In this document: piece by piece, positions 8,463 to 16,880 of the stretch
Layout of the letters: each line of letters starts with the position of its first letter
How positions within the stretch are numbered: position 1 is the stretch's first letter
Origin: Acidimicrobiaceae bacterium
GTDB lineage: Bacteria; Actinomycetota; Acidimicrobiia; Acidimicrobiales; RAAP-2
DNA: 64,000 bases
Direction: 5' to 3'
Assembly (NCBI GenBank): GCA_027314705.1
Contig: DAHVAJ010000036.1
Location: 1-64,000 of the forward strand
Position numbers and translations under genes: made by a program
The notes under the pieces: model-generated
What the model saw: the letters and a program-made list of their open reading frames with translations, nothing else
Database searches by the model: none
Told to the model about the DNA's origin: nothing

Positions 8463-9617
8463 ATGGTGGGTCGCCCCCTCACGATCGACGCCGACAGCCA
8501 CGTCCTCGAGCCACGCGCGACGTGGATCGACCATATCGACCCGGCCTTTCGGGACCGGGCCATCCGCATCACCGTCGACGACCGGGGCGACGAGGTCCTG
8601 CTGGTCGACGGGCGGCCGCTGGAGTCGATGCGCAACGGGCTCGCCGGACTGGGGGGGATCAACCTCGACCCGGCCGAGGCTCTCGATCGCACCAAGGGTC
8701 TGCGCTACGAGGACGGCTGCCCGCCGGGCGGGTACGATCCGGCCGCGCGCCTCTCGGTCATGGACGACGAGGGCATCGACATCAGCTTGCTCTACCCGAC
8801 GATCGGGATCTGCTGGGAAGGAATGGTCACCGACCCGGCGCTCGCAACCGCATACGCGCGTGCCTACAACCGCTACATCGTGGAGTTCTGTTCGTACGAC
8901 CCTCGCCGACTGGTGCCGGTCGCGCACATCTCGCTCATCGACGAGCGCGGCGCCGTGGAGGAGGTCGTGCGGGCCAGGGAGGCAGGCTGCCGGGCGGTGT
9001 ACCTCTCTCCCGACCCGGCGGCCCGTGCCGGGCGTGGCCTCAGCGACCCCGCATTCGACAGGTTCTGGTCCACGGTGGAAGACCTCGACGTTCCGGTCGG
9101 CTTCCACGTGATCGTGCGGGACAAGCCCGCCTTTGCGCCCCCGGTCATCGCCCGCGCCGAGGGCAGCGCCCTCTTCAGCTTCGCCTTCCTGGCCATCGAC
9201 GTGATGGCCGCGTTCACCGAGATGCTGGCGAGTGGCGTCTTCGAGAAGCATCCGCGACTCCGTTGCACGGTGCTCGAGTCGGGAGCGACGTGGATTGCTG
9301 CATGGCTCGACCGCATGGACCACAAATTCGAGGTCATGCGGACGATCACTCCGACGAGCATGAAGCCGAGCGAGTACTTCTTCCGGCAGTGCATCGTGTC
9401 GGCCGATCCCGACGAGACGGTCATCGCCCCCATCATCGAGGCGGTTGGAAGCGACTACTTCGTGTGGGCATCGGACTACCCCCACATCGACGCGAGCTTC
9501 GGCGTCGTCGGCGAGATCCGGTCGCGGCTCATGCCCCTCCCTGAGGCGGACCGGGCCAAGGTGCTCGGACGGAACGCCCAACGGTTCTACGGCCTCGACG
9601 AGCCCTCTCCGGTCTGA
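8463..9617 (+). CDS. metal-dependent amidohydrolase family protein (TIM barrel)
   Basis: This 384-aa protein belongs to the amidohydrolase-2 group, soluble TIM-barrel hydrolases or decarboxylases. It opens with the metal-binding segment TIDADSHVLEP, carries VGFHVIVRD mid-protein and ends with YFVWASDYPHIDASF, where the Asp is the usual metal/catalytic ligand. The start at MVGRP is chosen because GAGGAGG sits 8 nt upstream; an earlier in-frame ATG at 8406 has no such site. In this subfamily many members act on ring-opened acids or as decarboxylases of aromatic compounds, and several are found beside acyl-CoA ligases. Codon use is slightly less GC-extreme than the neighbours (for example Asp and Ser codons). 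A stem-loop follows directly after the stop. Confidence 0.85.
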   Translation: MVGRPLTIDADSHVLEPRATWIDHIDPAFRDRAIRITVDDRGDEVLLVDGRPLESMRNGLAGLGGINLDPAEALDRTKGLRYEDGCPPGGYDPAARLSVMDDEGIDISLLYPTIGICWEGMVTDPALATAYARAYNRYIVEFCSYDPRRLVPVAHISLIDERGAVEEVVRAREAGCRAVYLSPDPAARAGRGLSDPAFDRFWSTVEDLDVPVGFHVIVRDKPAFAPPVIARAEGSALFSFAFLAIDVMAAFTEMLASGVFEKHPRLRCTVLESGATWIAAWLDRMDHKFEVMRTITPTSMKPSEYFFRQCIVSADPDETVIAPIIEAVGSDYFVWASDYPHIDASFGVVGEIRSRLMPLPEADRAKVLGRNAQRFYGLDEPSPV

Positions 9618-9634
9618 CCGCGGGCTGCCCGCGG
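9618..9634 (+). terminator. putative terminator hairpin
   Basis: A perfect 7-bp stem (CCGCGGG/CCCGCGG) with a 3-nt loop begins at the first base after the amidohydrolase stop. There is no T-tract. It lies in the 97-bp convergent gap before the minus-strand crotonase gene. Confidence 0.45.
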
Positions 9635-9714
9635 AGGCCGTGCACGTGGTCTGGCGACCTCACGTTCGCCGGCTCAGGTCCGGGTGGGGTGCACGGGTCG
9701 ACTGCGCTCCCGAG

Positions 9715-10488
9715 TCACAGGTCGGGGTGGACCCATGTCGGCGGCCGCTTCTCCATGAACGCCCGCATCCCCTCACGCGGCTCCTCGGAGTGTTCGAGCG
9801 CCCAGAACATTGTCTGGTAGTCGATGAGGCCGTAGCGCTCGTTCAGCATGCGCTTCACCTGCGCCCGGGCCATCGGCGCGGTCCGCAGCACCTGACGGGC
9901 GGCCTCCGAGGCCGCGTCCCGCAGGTCCTCGTGCGGGACGACACGGGACAGCAGGCCCATCTTGAGCGCTTCGGCCGCATCGAAGGAGCGGGCCGAGAAG
10001 AGGAGGTCTCTGGCCATGGCCAGGCCGACATGGGCGGGCAGGGCTGCCGCATAGGTCGCGTCCGGTATCCCCCGCAGGAGCTCGGGGATGCGGAACGTGG
10101 CCCGGTCGCTGGCCACCGCGATGTCGGCCATCATGGCGACCAGCAGGCCACCGGCCTGGCAGATTCCGTTGACCGCGGCGATGACCGGTGCCTGGCTGTC
10201 CCGGATGGCCAGGAACGGAAGCACATCCTGGCCGCCGACGTCGGGGAACGACTCTTCTGGTTCGTGTCGACCGCCCAGGTCCCCACCCGGCGCAAAGACG
10301 TCGCCGACGCCGGTGATGACGAGAGCCCTGAGTTCGGGATCGGTGTTGACCAGCATCACGGCCCGCTTGAGCCCGAAGTACATGGCCGGGGTGAAGGCAT
10401 TCCTGGCCCCGGGGCGGTCGATGACGCACCAGGCGATCGGTCCCTGCCGCTCCAGCCGGAGGTTCGGCGTACCGAGGTCGTCGCTCAT
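9715..10488 (-). CDS. enoyl-CoA hydratase family protein
   Basis: This 257-aa crotonase has standard length. It carries the CVIDRPGARNAFT strand, the oxyanion segment FAPGGDLGG, and the second loop NGICQAGGLLVAMMADIAVAS. The normal catalytic region reads IPELLRGIPDA, so at least one of the two Glu positions (PELL) is kept. The C-terminal signature EPREGMRAFMEKRPP is typical. It probably hydrates or isomerises an enoyl-CoA. The ATG has an AGGA site 6 nt upstream. The upstream thioesterase is 63 bp away on the same strand, so the two may form an operon. Confidence 0.88.
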   Translation of the reverse strand: MSDDLGTPNLRLERQGPIAWCVIDRPGARNAFTPAMYFGLKRAVMLVNTDPELRALVITGVGDVFAPGGDLGGRHEPEESFPDVGGQDVLPFLAIRDSQAPVIAAVNGICQAGGLLVAMMADIAVASDRATFRIPELLRGIPDATYAAALPAHVGLAMARDLLFSARSFDAAEALKMGLLSRVVPHEDLRDAASEAARQVLRTAPMARAQVKRMLNERYGLIDYQTMFWALEHSEEPREGMRAFMEKRPPTWVHPDL

Positions 10489-10551
10489 GTGCGGTCCTGG
10501 GTCCGGGCCGGACGTGCCGGACCCGTCGCTCGTCGGCGCCTCCCCACGCGC

Positions 10552-11004
10552 CTAGGCGGGGGACTCGCCGGTCCCGGGTCCGTCGGCCGGGCGGGGAGGG
10601 GAGAGGGAGAAGGCGACCGTCGCCACCGCGCACCGGTCGCCGGTGCCGGCATCGGTGACGTCCACGGTGACCACGGCGAGAGTCCGGCCCCGCCGGACCA
10701 CCTTGGCCGAAGCCAGGGCCGGTCCGACGGTGATGCCTTGCAGGTAGTGGATGGTGAGGTCGGCGGTGGCCACCGTCTCGCGGGGGCCGGTGTCCACGAC
10801 CGCCCGGCCGGCCACGACGTCCACGAGCGTCGCCACCAGACCTCCCTGGAGGGCGCCCCGCGGGTTCTTGAACCGGTGGTCGAAGTCCATCTCGATGGCG
10901 AGGTCGGCACCCTCGTGCTCGACGTCGCGGAAGTTCAGCTGTTGGAGGATGTGCTCGCCCGCAGCGATGACCTCGTCGTGCTCGGTGGCCGCGGTGCGGG
11001 TCAC
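10552..11004 (-). CDS. PaaI-type hotdog thioesterase
   Basis: This 150-aa single hotdog-domain protein should hydrolyse acyl-CoA thioesters. The signature helix segment FKNPRGALQGGLVATLVDVVAG is recognisable in pieces: NPRGALQGG at the substrate loop, then the helix ATLVDVVAG. The usual HGG is QGG here. The strands TIHYLQGITVGP and RTLAVVTVDVTD complete the fold. A Pro/Gly-rich tail ends the protein. The start is GTG (MTRTAATEHDE), with only a G-run upstream, so the start is less certain. It lies upstream of a crotonase gene and probably releases or recycles CoA in the same pathway. Confidence 0.82.
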   Translation of the reverse strand: MTRTAATEHDEVIAAGEHILQQLNFRDVEHEGADLAIEMDFDHRFKNPRGALQGGLVATLVDVVAGRAVVDTGPRETVATADLTIHYLQGITVGPALASAKVVRRGRTLAVVTVDVTDAGTGDRCAVATVAFSLSPPRPADGPGTGESPA

Positions 11005-11308
11005 CTGGCACCCCCGCCGATCAGCACGGGAGACCCCTCGGGGCCACCCCGGGGGCGGTCGGCTCGGTGGTCGTCATGCCGCGGCTCCTCGGTGTCGGCG
11101 CCGGAGCGCGTGGCGGACCGGGCACGCTTCCGGCTGGGCCGGTCGGTGCGTCCGGGGGACACCCGACCACCTCGTGCGCGTTCCCCCGTGGCTGCGATGG
11201 TACCGAGGGGTGGATCGGAGGGTCAAGACGGGCGTCCCGCGCCGAGGCCGGTACCTGGCGCGGGCGGCGCCCCGGCGCGGACCGAGTCCGCCGGTCGGCG
11301 GGGCCCGG
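11005..11308. other. intergenic region without a supported gene
   Basis: About 300 bp between the thioesterase start and the 3' end of the HyuB-like gene. Open frames exist on both strands but encode Arg/Pro/Gly-rich sequence with no motif or ribosome site. It should hold the promoter of the thioesterase-crotonase pair; I see no clear -10. Confidence 0.5.
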
Positions 11309-13072
11309 TCAGGGAGCCCGCCGATGGGCCCGCTCGGCCTCGGTGGCCGCCGGGTCAAGCCCCAGGGTCATGTCCTCGAGCGAGCCCGTCACCACCACTC
11401 CGTAGTCGCGCCGCGCGCCGTCGATCGACACGTACTCGTCCCAGACGTCGTCGAGCACGGCCTGGGGGTCCCGGTCGAGGGGGTCGCCCCACCCGCCGCC
11501 GCCGCCGAACTCGTAGACGAGGGTGTTGCCGGTGTCGATCAGCACGTTGGCCACCGACGGGGCCACCTCGATGTCGCCGTTGATGATGCAGCGGTCCGGG
11601 GCCCCGCTGTGGCCGCCGGCGATCCCGGGGTGCAGGTGGATCCGGTTGACCACGTACTGGTTCACGTACGTCGGGGTGCGGACCTCTTTTATGAACAGGC
11701 TCCCGCACGCCCCCCGCCACTGGCCGGGGCCGCCGGAGTCGGTGCGGTAGTTCCGTCCCCGGATGAAGTGGGGGAACAGGCCCTCGTTGAATTCGGCGGT
11801 GGCCTTGATGAGGTTGCCCGAGGAGGCGGACAGAGCGCCCCACCCGTCCACGCCCTTGACGGCGTTGACCCAGCCGGCCGCCACCTCGCCGCCGTGGTCG
11901 AAGAACGGCCGCCCGCTCCGGGGGTCGAGATCGCCCCACATCTGCCGGGGGCTGCCGAACTTGTAGGTCTGGGGGCTGCACCGCTCGGGGATCACCGCAC
12001 TGAGGGCCACGGCCACCGCGTCGCTGACCTCCACCCCGGGGTGGTGGGTCCCGCTGGAGACCGGCTTGCCCTCGACGGGGTTCACGCAGCACCCCAGGGG
12101 GGCGTTGATCTCGATCGAGTCGAAGAAGCCTTCGTTCTTGGCGATGGTCGGATCCACCATCGAGGCCAGCTGGGCCACGATGTTCCCCCGGGTGTTCCCG
12201 AACGTGGACCAGGCCTGGATCTCGGGTCGGTCGTCGGATCCGGTGAAGTCGACGACGAGGCGGGAGCCCTCGACCGTGATGGCGATGTGGACCTTGATGT
12301 CGGTGTTGCCCGCGGGATCGGCGTCGAAGAAGACGTCCGCCTCGTAGGTGCCGTCCGGCCAGCGCTCGATCTCCCGGCGAAGGCGCCGGCGCGAGTCGTT
12401 CATCGACCACTCGACGGTGGCCCGGACGGTGTCGGCGCCGTGGTGGCGGGCGATCTCCTCGAGGCGGGCCACGCCGAGCTGGGCCGCACCGACCTGGGAC
12501 CGGAGGTCGCCGATGAACCCGCTCAGCCGGTTGTTGGCCCGCATGAGGGCCACGACGTCACGGCGCTCCTTGCCGGCCTCGATGATCTTGAGGGCCGGGT
12601 AGCGGGTCCCCTCGGACCAGATGTCCTTGGCGAAGACGTTGTACCCACCGGCCATGGCCCCGCCGGTGTCGCCGTGGTGGCACTGGATGGACGCGATGAG
12701 CAGGAGCAGGCCGGCGTCGTCGAAGACGGGGGCGAACACGTTGAAGTCGGGGAGGTGCCCGCCGCCGTGGTAGGGGTCGTTGGCCACGATGACGTCGCCC
12801 GGGAGCAGGTCCTCGTCGAACAGGTCCAGGGCGTACTGCACCGGCAGGGTGCTCGACAGCATGAACTGGGGGATTCCGACCGACAGCGCGGCGAGTCGGC
12901 CCGTGGCGTCGAGGATGGTGGCATTGCGCTCGTTGGACTGGTTGAGGATGGGGGTCGTCGCCGTCCGCGACACGTAGGTCGCCATCTCGAAGCAGACCGT
13001 CTCCATGGCCGACCGCACGACCTCGGCCGTGATCGGGTCGATGTCCGTCTCCGCGTCCGTCACCACAGCCAT
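11309..13072 (-). CDS. hydantoinase B/oxoprolinase family protein, HyuB-like subunit
   Basis: This 587-aa protein has the length and motifs of HyuB subunits. Early residues DPITAEVVRSAM are the family opening. VANDPYHGGGHLPD (residues 97-109) is the metal/substrate loop, and the C-terminus carries the glycine-rich EFGGGGGWGDPLDRDP. HyuB works with HyuA in ATP-dependent hydantoinases, 5-oxoprolinases and ketone carboxylases. No HyuA gene is adjacent; the only one in the window is 6 kb away on the plus strand (3218-5269). The ATG (MAVVTDAE) has GGAGG 7 nt upstream. It is divergent from an acyl-CoA dehydrogenase with a 220-bp shared regulatory region. Confidence 0.9.
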   Translation of the reverse strand: MAVVTDAETDIDPITAEVVRSAMETVCFEMATYVSRTATTPILNQSNERNATILDATGRLAALSVGIPQFMLSSTLPVQYALDLFDEDLLPGDVIVANDPYHGGGHLPDFNVFAPVFDDAGLLLLIASIQCHHGDTGGAMAGGYNVFAKDIWSEGTRYPALKIIEAGKERRDVVALMRANNRLSGFIGDLRSQVGAAQLGVARLEEIARHHGADTVRATVEWSMNDSRRRLRREIERWPDGTYEADVFFDADPAGNTDIKVHIAITVEGSRLVVDFTGSDDRPEIQAWSTFGNTRGNIVAQLASMVDPTIAKNEGFFDSIEINAPLGCCVNPVEGKPVSSGTHHPGVEVSDAVAVALSAVIPERCSPQTYKFGSPRQMWGDLDPRSGRPFFDHGGEVAAGWVNAVKGVDGWGALSASSGNLIKATAEFNEGLFPHFIRGRNYRTDSGGPGQWRGACGSLFIKEVRTPTYVNQYVVNRIHLHPGIAGGHSGAPDRCIINGDIEVAPSVANVLIDTGNTLVYEFGGGGGWGDPLDRDPQAVLDDVWDEYVSIDGARRDYGVVVTGSLEDMTLGLDPAATEAERAHRRAP

Positions 13073-13292
13073 GTCAGCCCTCCGTCGCGTCGGCGCCGCG
13101 CCGGCACCCGCGCGGACACCAAAGCCTTCCTGGACCGAGTATGGCACGGGCCCGGCACGGTTGCCGCGGCGGGCCTCCTGCATGACGTGTGGCCGGTGCC
13201 GACGACCATGGGCTACAACGGGGGGCGATGTCTTCTGGCACACGCCGCCCGTCACCGGTGCCCCTGCCCGCTCCCGCAGGACGCCCGGCCCG

Positions 13293-14453
13293 GTGAACCT
13301 GGCCCTCACCGCCGACGAGGTGGCGTTCCGTGACGAGGTTCGGGCGTGGCTCGACCGGAACGTGGAACCCACCCCCGAGTTCGACTCGTTCGACGAGGAG
13401 TTCGCCTGGGGCCGGCGCTGGCAGGCCCGGCTGGCCGAGGACCGGTGGGTGGGCATCCACTGGCCGGTCGAGTACGGCGGGCGGGGGGCGACACCGCTCG
13501 AGGTGGCCATCTTCAACATGGAGTACGCCCGGTCGCGAGCGCCCCAGCCGGTCAACCGGACCGGGGTCAACCTGGTCGGCCCGACCCTCCTCGCCCACGG
13601 CGACGACGGCCAACGCAGCCGGTGGCTGCCCGGCATCCTGCGGGCCGACGAGATCTGGTGCCAGCTCTTCAGCGAACCCGGAGCCGGATCGGACCTCGCC
13701 GGTCTGTCCACCCGGGCTACACCGGTGGACGACGGGTGGGTGCTCGAGGGGCAGAAGGTGTGGACCAGCTACGCCCAGCACTCCCGGTGGGGCATGGCGC
13801 TCGTGCGGACCGACCCCGACGCCCCCCGCCACCACGGCATCACCTGCATGGCCGTCGACATGCTCGCACCCGGCGTCGAGGTGCGACCGCTGGTGACGAT
13901 GACCGGGGAGGCCGAGTTCAACGAGGTCTTCCTCGACGAGGTCTTCGTCCCCGGCGACCACGTGATCGGCGGGGTCCACGCGGGATGGTCGGTGGCCAAC
14001 ACGACCCTGGCCCACGAGCGGGGCACGACGTTCCCCTTCAAGGAGCAGGTGGTCCACGAGGTGTATCTGGACCGCCTGCTCGACCTGGCCGCGGCCGAGG
14101 GGTCGTTCGACGACCCGCTGGTGGCAGACCAGCTGGTCGACGCCTACGTGAAGCTGCGGGTGCTCCGATTCCACAATTGGCGGACGATGACCCGTCTGGC
14201 CCGCGGCATCGAGCCCGGACCGGAGTCGAGCCTGGTGAAGTTGGCCTGGACCGACATGACCCAGCAGCTGTCCGACGCCGCCCTGTCCGTGGTGGGCGAC
14301 GCGTCCCCGCTGTGGGCCGGCGCCGACGGCGACCCACAGCGGGGTCGGTGGCAGCGACAGTGGCTGTGGTCCAAGGCCTCCTCCATCGCCGGGGGGACCT
14401 CGGAGATCCAGCGCACCATCATCGGCGACCGGATCCTCGGGCTTCCCCGCTGA
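13293..14453 (+). CDS. acyl-CoA dehydrogenase family protein
   Basis: This 386-aa flavoprotein has the N-terminal helical domain (LTADEVAFRDEVRAWL), the middle beta domain motif WCQLFSEPGAGSDLAG and the FAD/CoA segment VWTSYAQHSRW. The C-terminal signature is IAGGTSEIQRTIIG. The position that is Glu in MCAD-type YEGT motifs is Gly here, so the base must lie elsewhere. It is close in sequence to the protein at 21561-22766, and both resemble the FadE subunits used for bulky (steroid or branched) acyl-CoAs. GTG 13293 gives the standard N-terminus; upstream codons in frame look non-coding. Its stop codon is part of a long stem-loop. Confidence 0.85.
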   Translation: MNLALTADEVAFRDEVRAWLDRNVEPTPEFDSFDEEFAWGRRWQARLAEDRWVGIHWPVEYGGRGATPLEVAIFNMEYARSRAPQPVNRTGVNLVGPTLLAHGDDGQRSRWLPGILRADEIWCQLFSEPGAGSDLAGLSTRATPVDDGWVLEGQKVWTSYAQHSRWGMALVRTDPDAPRHHGITCMAVDMLAPGVEVRPLVTMTGEAEFNEVFLDEVFVPGDHVIGGVHAGWSVANTTLAHERGTTFPFKEQVVHEVYLDRLLDLAAAEGSFDDPLVADQLVDAYVKLRVLRFHNWRTMTRLARGIEPGPESSLVKLAWTDMTQQLSDAALSVVGDASPLWAGADGDPQRGRWQRQWLWSKASSIAGGTSEIQRTIIGDRILGLPR

Positions 14454-14494
14454 TCCGGTCCGGGCCGGTCGGCGGCGAGGCCCGGGCCGGATCA
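14451..14494. terminator. bidirectional terminator-like stem-loop
   Basis: Two 16-nt arms (14451-14466 and 14479-14494) pair along their whole length with a single U-G wobble, around a 12-nt loop. The left arm starts at the TGA stop of the acyl-CoA dehydrogenase. It lies between convergent genes, so it could stop transcription from both sides. Confidence 0.65.
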
Positions 14495-14518
14495 CCGGGT
14501 CGCCGGACCCGCCCGTGG

Positions 14519-15418
14519 TCAGGACCGGGCGGCGTCCTGGCTGAGGCCTGACGGCATCACCATGCCCACCGTCTGGAGGTGCTGGCCCAGCGCGCCGTCG
14601 AACTCGGCGGCCACCGACTCGGTGTCCCACCCCCCGTCCCTGGTCATCCAGGCGATCTGTTTGGGGTGCTGGAACAGCGTGTAGCTGAAATCCGTGCGGC
14701 CGAAGAGCTGCCCGTTGACGTGGGCGGCGGCCTCCGAGGCCAGGAAGGCCACCAGCGGCGCGTTCATGGCCGGGTCGAGCCGCGGGTCGGGCTCCCCGTC
14801 GGGGCGGGCCAGGGCGGCGGTCATGCGGGTGGCGCCGGCCGGGGCGATGGCGTTGACGGTGATCCCGGCCTTGGCCAGCTCCAGGGCCCAGACGAAGGTC
14901 ATGCCCATGATGCCGGCTTTGGCGGCGCCGTAGTTGGTCTGCCCGAAGTTGCCCCGCAGGCCGGCCGACGACGTCACGTTGATGACCCGGCCGTACCCGG
15001 CCTCCTTCATGACCGGCACGGCGTGCCGGGTGCAGTTGAAGGCCCCCTTCAGGTGGGTGGCGACGACGGCGTCGAAGTCGTCCTCGGTCATCTTCACCAG
15101 GGTGCGGTCCCGGACGATGCCGGCGTTGTTGACCAGGATGTCGAGGCGCCCGAACGTCTGGAGGGCGGTCTGGACCGTCCGGCCGGTCGCCTCGAAGTCG
15201 GTCACCGACTCGTGGCTGGCCACGGCCCGTCCGCCGAAGGCCGCGATCTCGGCACAGACCGCGCTGGCCGGGTCCTCGCCGGACGCCTCGCCGCGGAGGC
15301 CGACGCCCAGGTCGTTCACCACCACCGCCGCCCCCTGACGGGCCAGCTCGAGGGCGAACTGGCGGCCGATGCCCCGTCCGGCTCCGGTCACGATGGCCAC
15401 GCGGTCGCCCAGCAGCAT
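14519..15418 (-). CDS. short-chain dehydrogenase/reductase
   Basis: This 299-aa SDR has the classical cofactor motif TGAGRGIG (residues 11-18), the NNAG motif (97-100) and the catalytic Ser150/151, Tyr163 and Lys167 in NVTSSAG and TNYGAAKAG. It resembles the hydroxyacyl-CoA dehydrogenase part of peroxisomal multifunctional enzyme type 2, with a C-terminal extension beyond the usual 250 residues (FGRTDFSYTLFQHPKQ). It likely oxidises a 3-hydroxyacyl-CoA with NAD(P). ATG 15418 is preferred because GAGGAGG lies 7 nt upstream; the GTG two codons earlier is too close to it. Confidence 0.87.
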   Translation of the reverse strand: MLLGDRVAIVTGAGRGIGRQFALELARQGAAVVVNDLGVGLRGEASGEDPASAVCAEIAAFGGRAVASHESVTDFEATGRTVQTALQTFGRLDILVNNAGIVRDRTLVKMTEDDFDAVVATHLKGAFNCTRHAVPVMKEAGYGRVINVTSSAGLRGNFGQTNYGAAKAGIMGMTFVWALELAKAGITVNAIAPAGATRMTAALARPDGEPDPRLDPAMNAPLVAFLASEAAAHVNGQLFGRTDFSYTLFQHPKQIAWMTRDGGWDTESVAAEFDGALGQHLQTVGMVMPSGLSQDAARS

Positions 15419-15578
15419 GCGCACACCTCCTCAGGGGTGGGGGTCGGGTTCCGGCCGGGACCCCGTCGCCGGAGCCCGCCGTTGCGCATCGTACGGCACG
15501 GCGATGGCCCCGGCCACGGGGTCGGTGCCCCGGCTGCCCTATCCTCGCAGGTGCAGGCGGTCGAGAGGAGGGGGAGCG

Positions 15579-16802
15579 ATGGCGATTGCCGGGGGTGCGG
15601 ACCCGTACGCCGAGACCGAGGACCAGAGCGCCCTCCGGCGCCTGGCCCGTGAGGTGGGGTCTCGCGCCGTGGCGCCGCTGGCCCGGGACGCGGACGTGAC
15701 CGGCGTGCTCCCGGCCGACGCGCTGGACGCCCTGGCCAAGGCCGACCTGTTCCGGGTGACCATCGGGGAGCGGTGGGGCGGCCTCGGCTTCGGCGACGTC
15801 GAAGCGGCCATCGTGTTGGAGGAGATCGCCCGGCACGACGTGTCCACGGCCATCTGCTGCCAGCTCGCCTTCAACGGCCCCTCGCGTGGCATCGAGCACC
15901 TCGGTGGGGACGCGCTGAAGGACCGGTGGCTGCCGCTGGTGGCCGACGGCGAGGCCATCGTCAGCATCGGCATCACCGAGCCCGACGCCGGTTCGGCCGT
16001 CCAGAACATGCGGAGCGCGCTCGTGGCCGACGGCCCGGGCCGGTTCCGGCTCAACGGATACAAGAACTACTCGACCCTGGGCGACGTGGCCCAGGGCATC
16101 CTGGTGTGGTGCCGCTGGCCCGGCGGGAGCGGGGCCAAGGGCATCGGTGCGGTGGTCGTCCCCATGGACCGCGAGGGCGTGGCCGTTACCGGTCGCCACC
16201 ACGGCATGGGCATCCACGCGGCCACCGAGGCCGAGGTGGCCTTCGACGGCGTGGCCGTCGGGGAGCAGGACGTCCTGGTGGCCGGGGTACCCGACACCAC
16301 CGAGGCCTTCAAGGTCCTCCTGGGCCACCTCAACCACGAGCGGTGCGGGAACGCCGCCATGTGCGTGGGCGCGGCCCAGGGGGCGCTCGAGCACGCGGTG
16401 CGGTACATGAACGAACGCGAAGTCGGCGGCCGGCCCCTCGGCGACCTGCAGGGCCTGCGGTGGAAGCTGGCCGACATGGCCGTGCAACTCGAGGGGGCCC
16501 GCCTCCTCCTCACCCGGGCGGTGCACCTGGCCGGACCCGGGGGCACGCCTCCCCCGCTGGAGACGGCCATGGCCAAGGCCGCCGCCAACCTGGCCGCCAA
16601 GTTCGTGTGCGACGAGGCGATCCAGATCCACGGTGGCTACGGCTACAGTCACGAGTTCCCCGTCGAGCGCGCCTACCGGGACATCCGGGGCCTGTGCTTC
16701 GGTGCCGGGACGGTGGAGGCCCAGCGCAACTACATCGGAGCGGCCGTGGTGGCCGGTCGCTCGACCGTGTCACCCGGTTGGGCCGACCCGCTGGCCGACT
16801 GA
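15579..16802 (+). CDS. acyl-CoA dehydrogenase family protein
   Basis: This 407-aa flavoprotein shows the full three-domain pattern: N-terminal helices, the GITEPDAGSAVQNM motif of the beta domain, and the C-terminal AIQIHGGYGYSHEFPVERAYRD. The segment after it reads GLCFGAGTVEAQRN in place of the usual YEGTxxIQR, so the MCAD-type catalytic Glu is missing at that position. It likely oxidises an acyl-CoA, passing electrons to ETF. The ATG has a GAGGAGGGGGAG ribosome site. It faces the SDR gene divergently across a short region with a TATCCT hexamer about 40 nt upstream. Confidence 0.87.
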   Translation: MAIAGGADPYAETEDQSALRRLAREVGSRAVAPLARDADVTGVLPADALDALAKADLFRVTIGERWGGLGFGDVEAAIVLEEIARHDVSTAICCQLAFNGPSRGIEHLGGDALKDRWLPLVADGEAIVSIGITEPDAGSAVQNMRSALVADGPGRFRLNGYKNYSTLGDVAQGILVWCRWPGGSGAKGIGAVVVPMDREGVAVTGRHHGMGIHAATEAEVAFDGVAVGEQDVLVAGVPDTTEAFKVLLGHLNHERCGNAAMCVGAAQGALEHAVRYMNEREVGGRPLGDLQGLRWKLADMAVQLEGARLLLTRAVHLAGPGGTPPPLETAMAKAAANLAAKFVCDEAIQIHGGYGYSHEFPVERAYRDIRGLCFGAGTVEAQRNYIGAAVVAGRSTVSPGWADPLAD

Positions 16803-16803
16803 A

Positions 16804-16833
16804 CCGGCCACCGCCGGCCGCGCCGTTGGCCGG
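16804..16833. terminator. weak terminator-like hairpin
   Basis: A 7-bp perfect inverted repeat (CCGGCCA/TGGCCGG) with a 16-nt GC-rich loop directly after the dehydrogenase stop, in the convergent gap before the CoA-transferase gene. No T-tract. Confidence 0.3.
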
Positions 16834-16880
16834 GTCCGCGGGATCGGCGCCGGAGCCGGGTCGGGGCGGTCGGGTCGGGA

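Noticed and set aside
13074-16652. A 1192-codon open frame on the minus strand, and other very long antisense frames (for example 2978-4687 and 58737-60182)
   Set aside because: They lie opposite clear genes, have no domains and consist of biased Gly/Arg/His/Pro sequence, as expected opposite high-GC genes.
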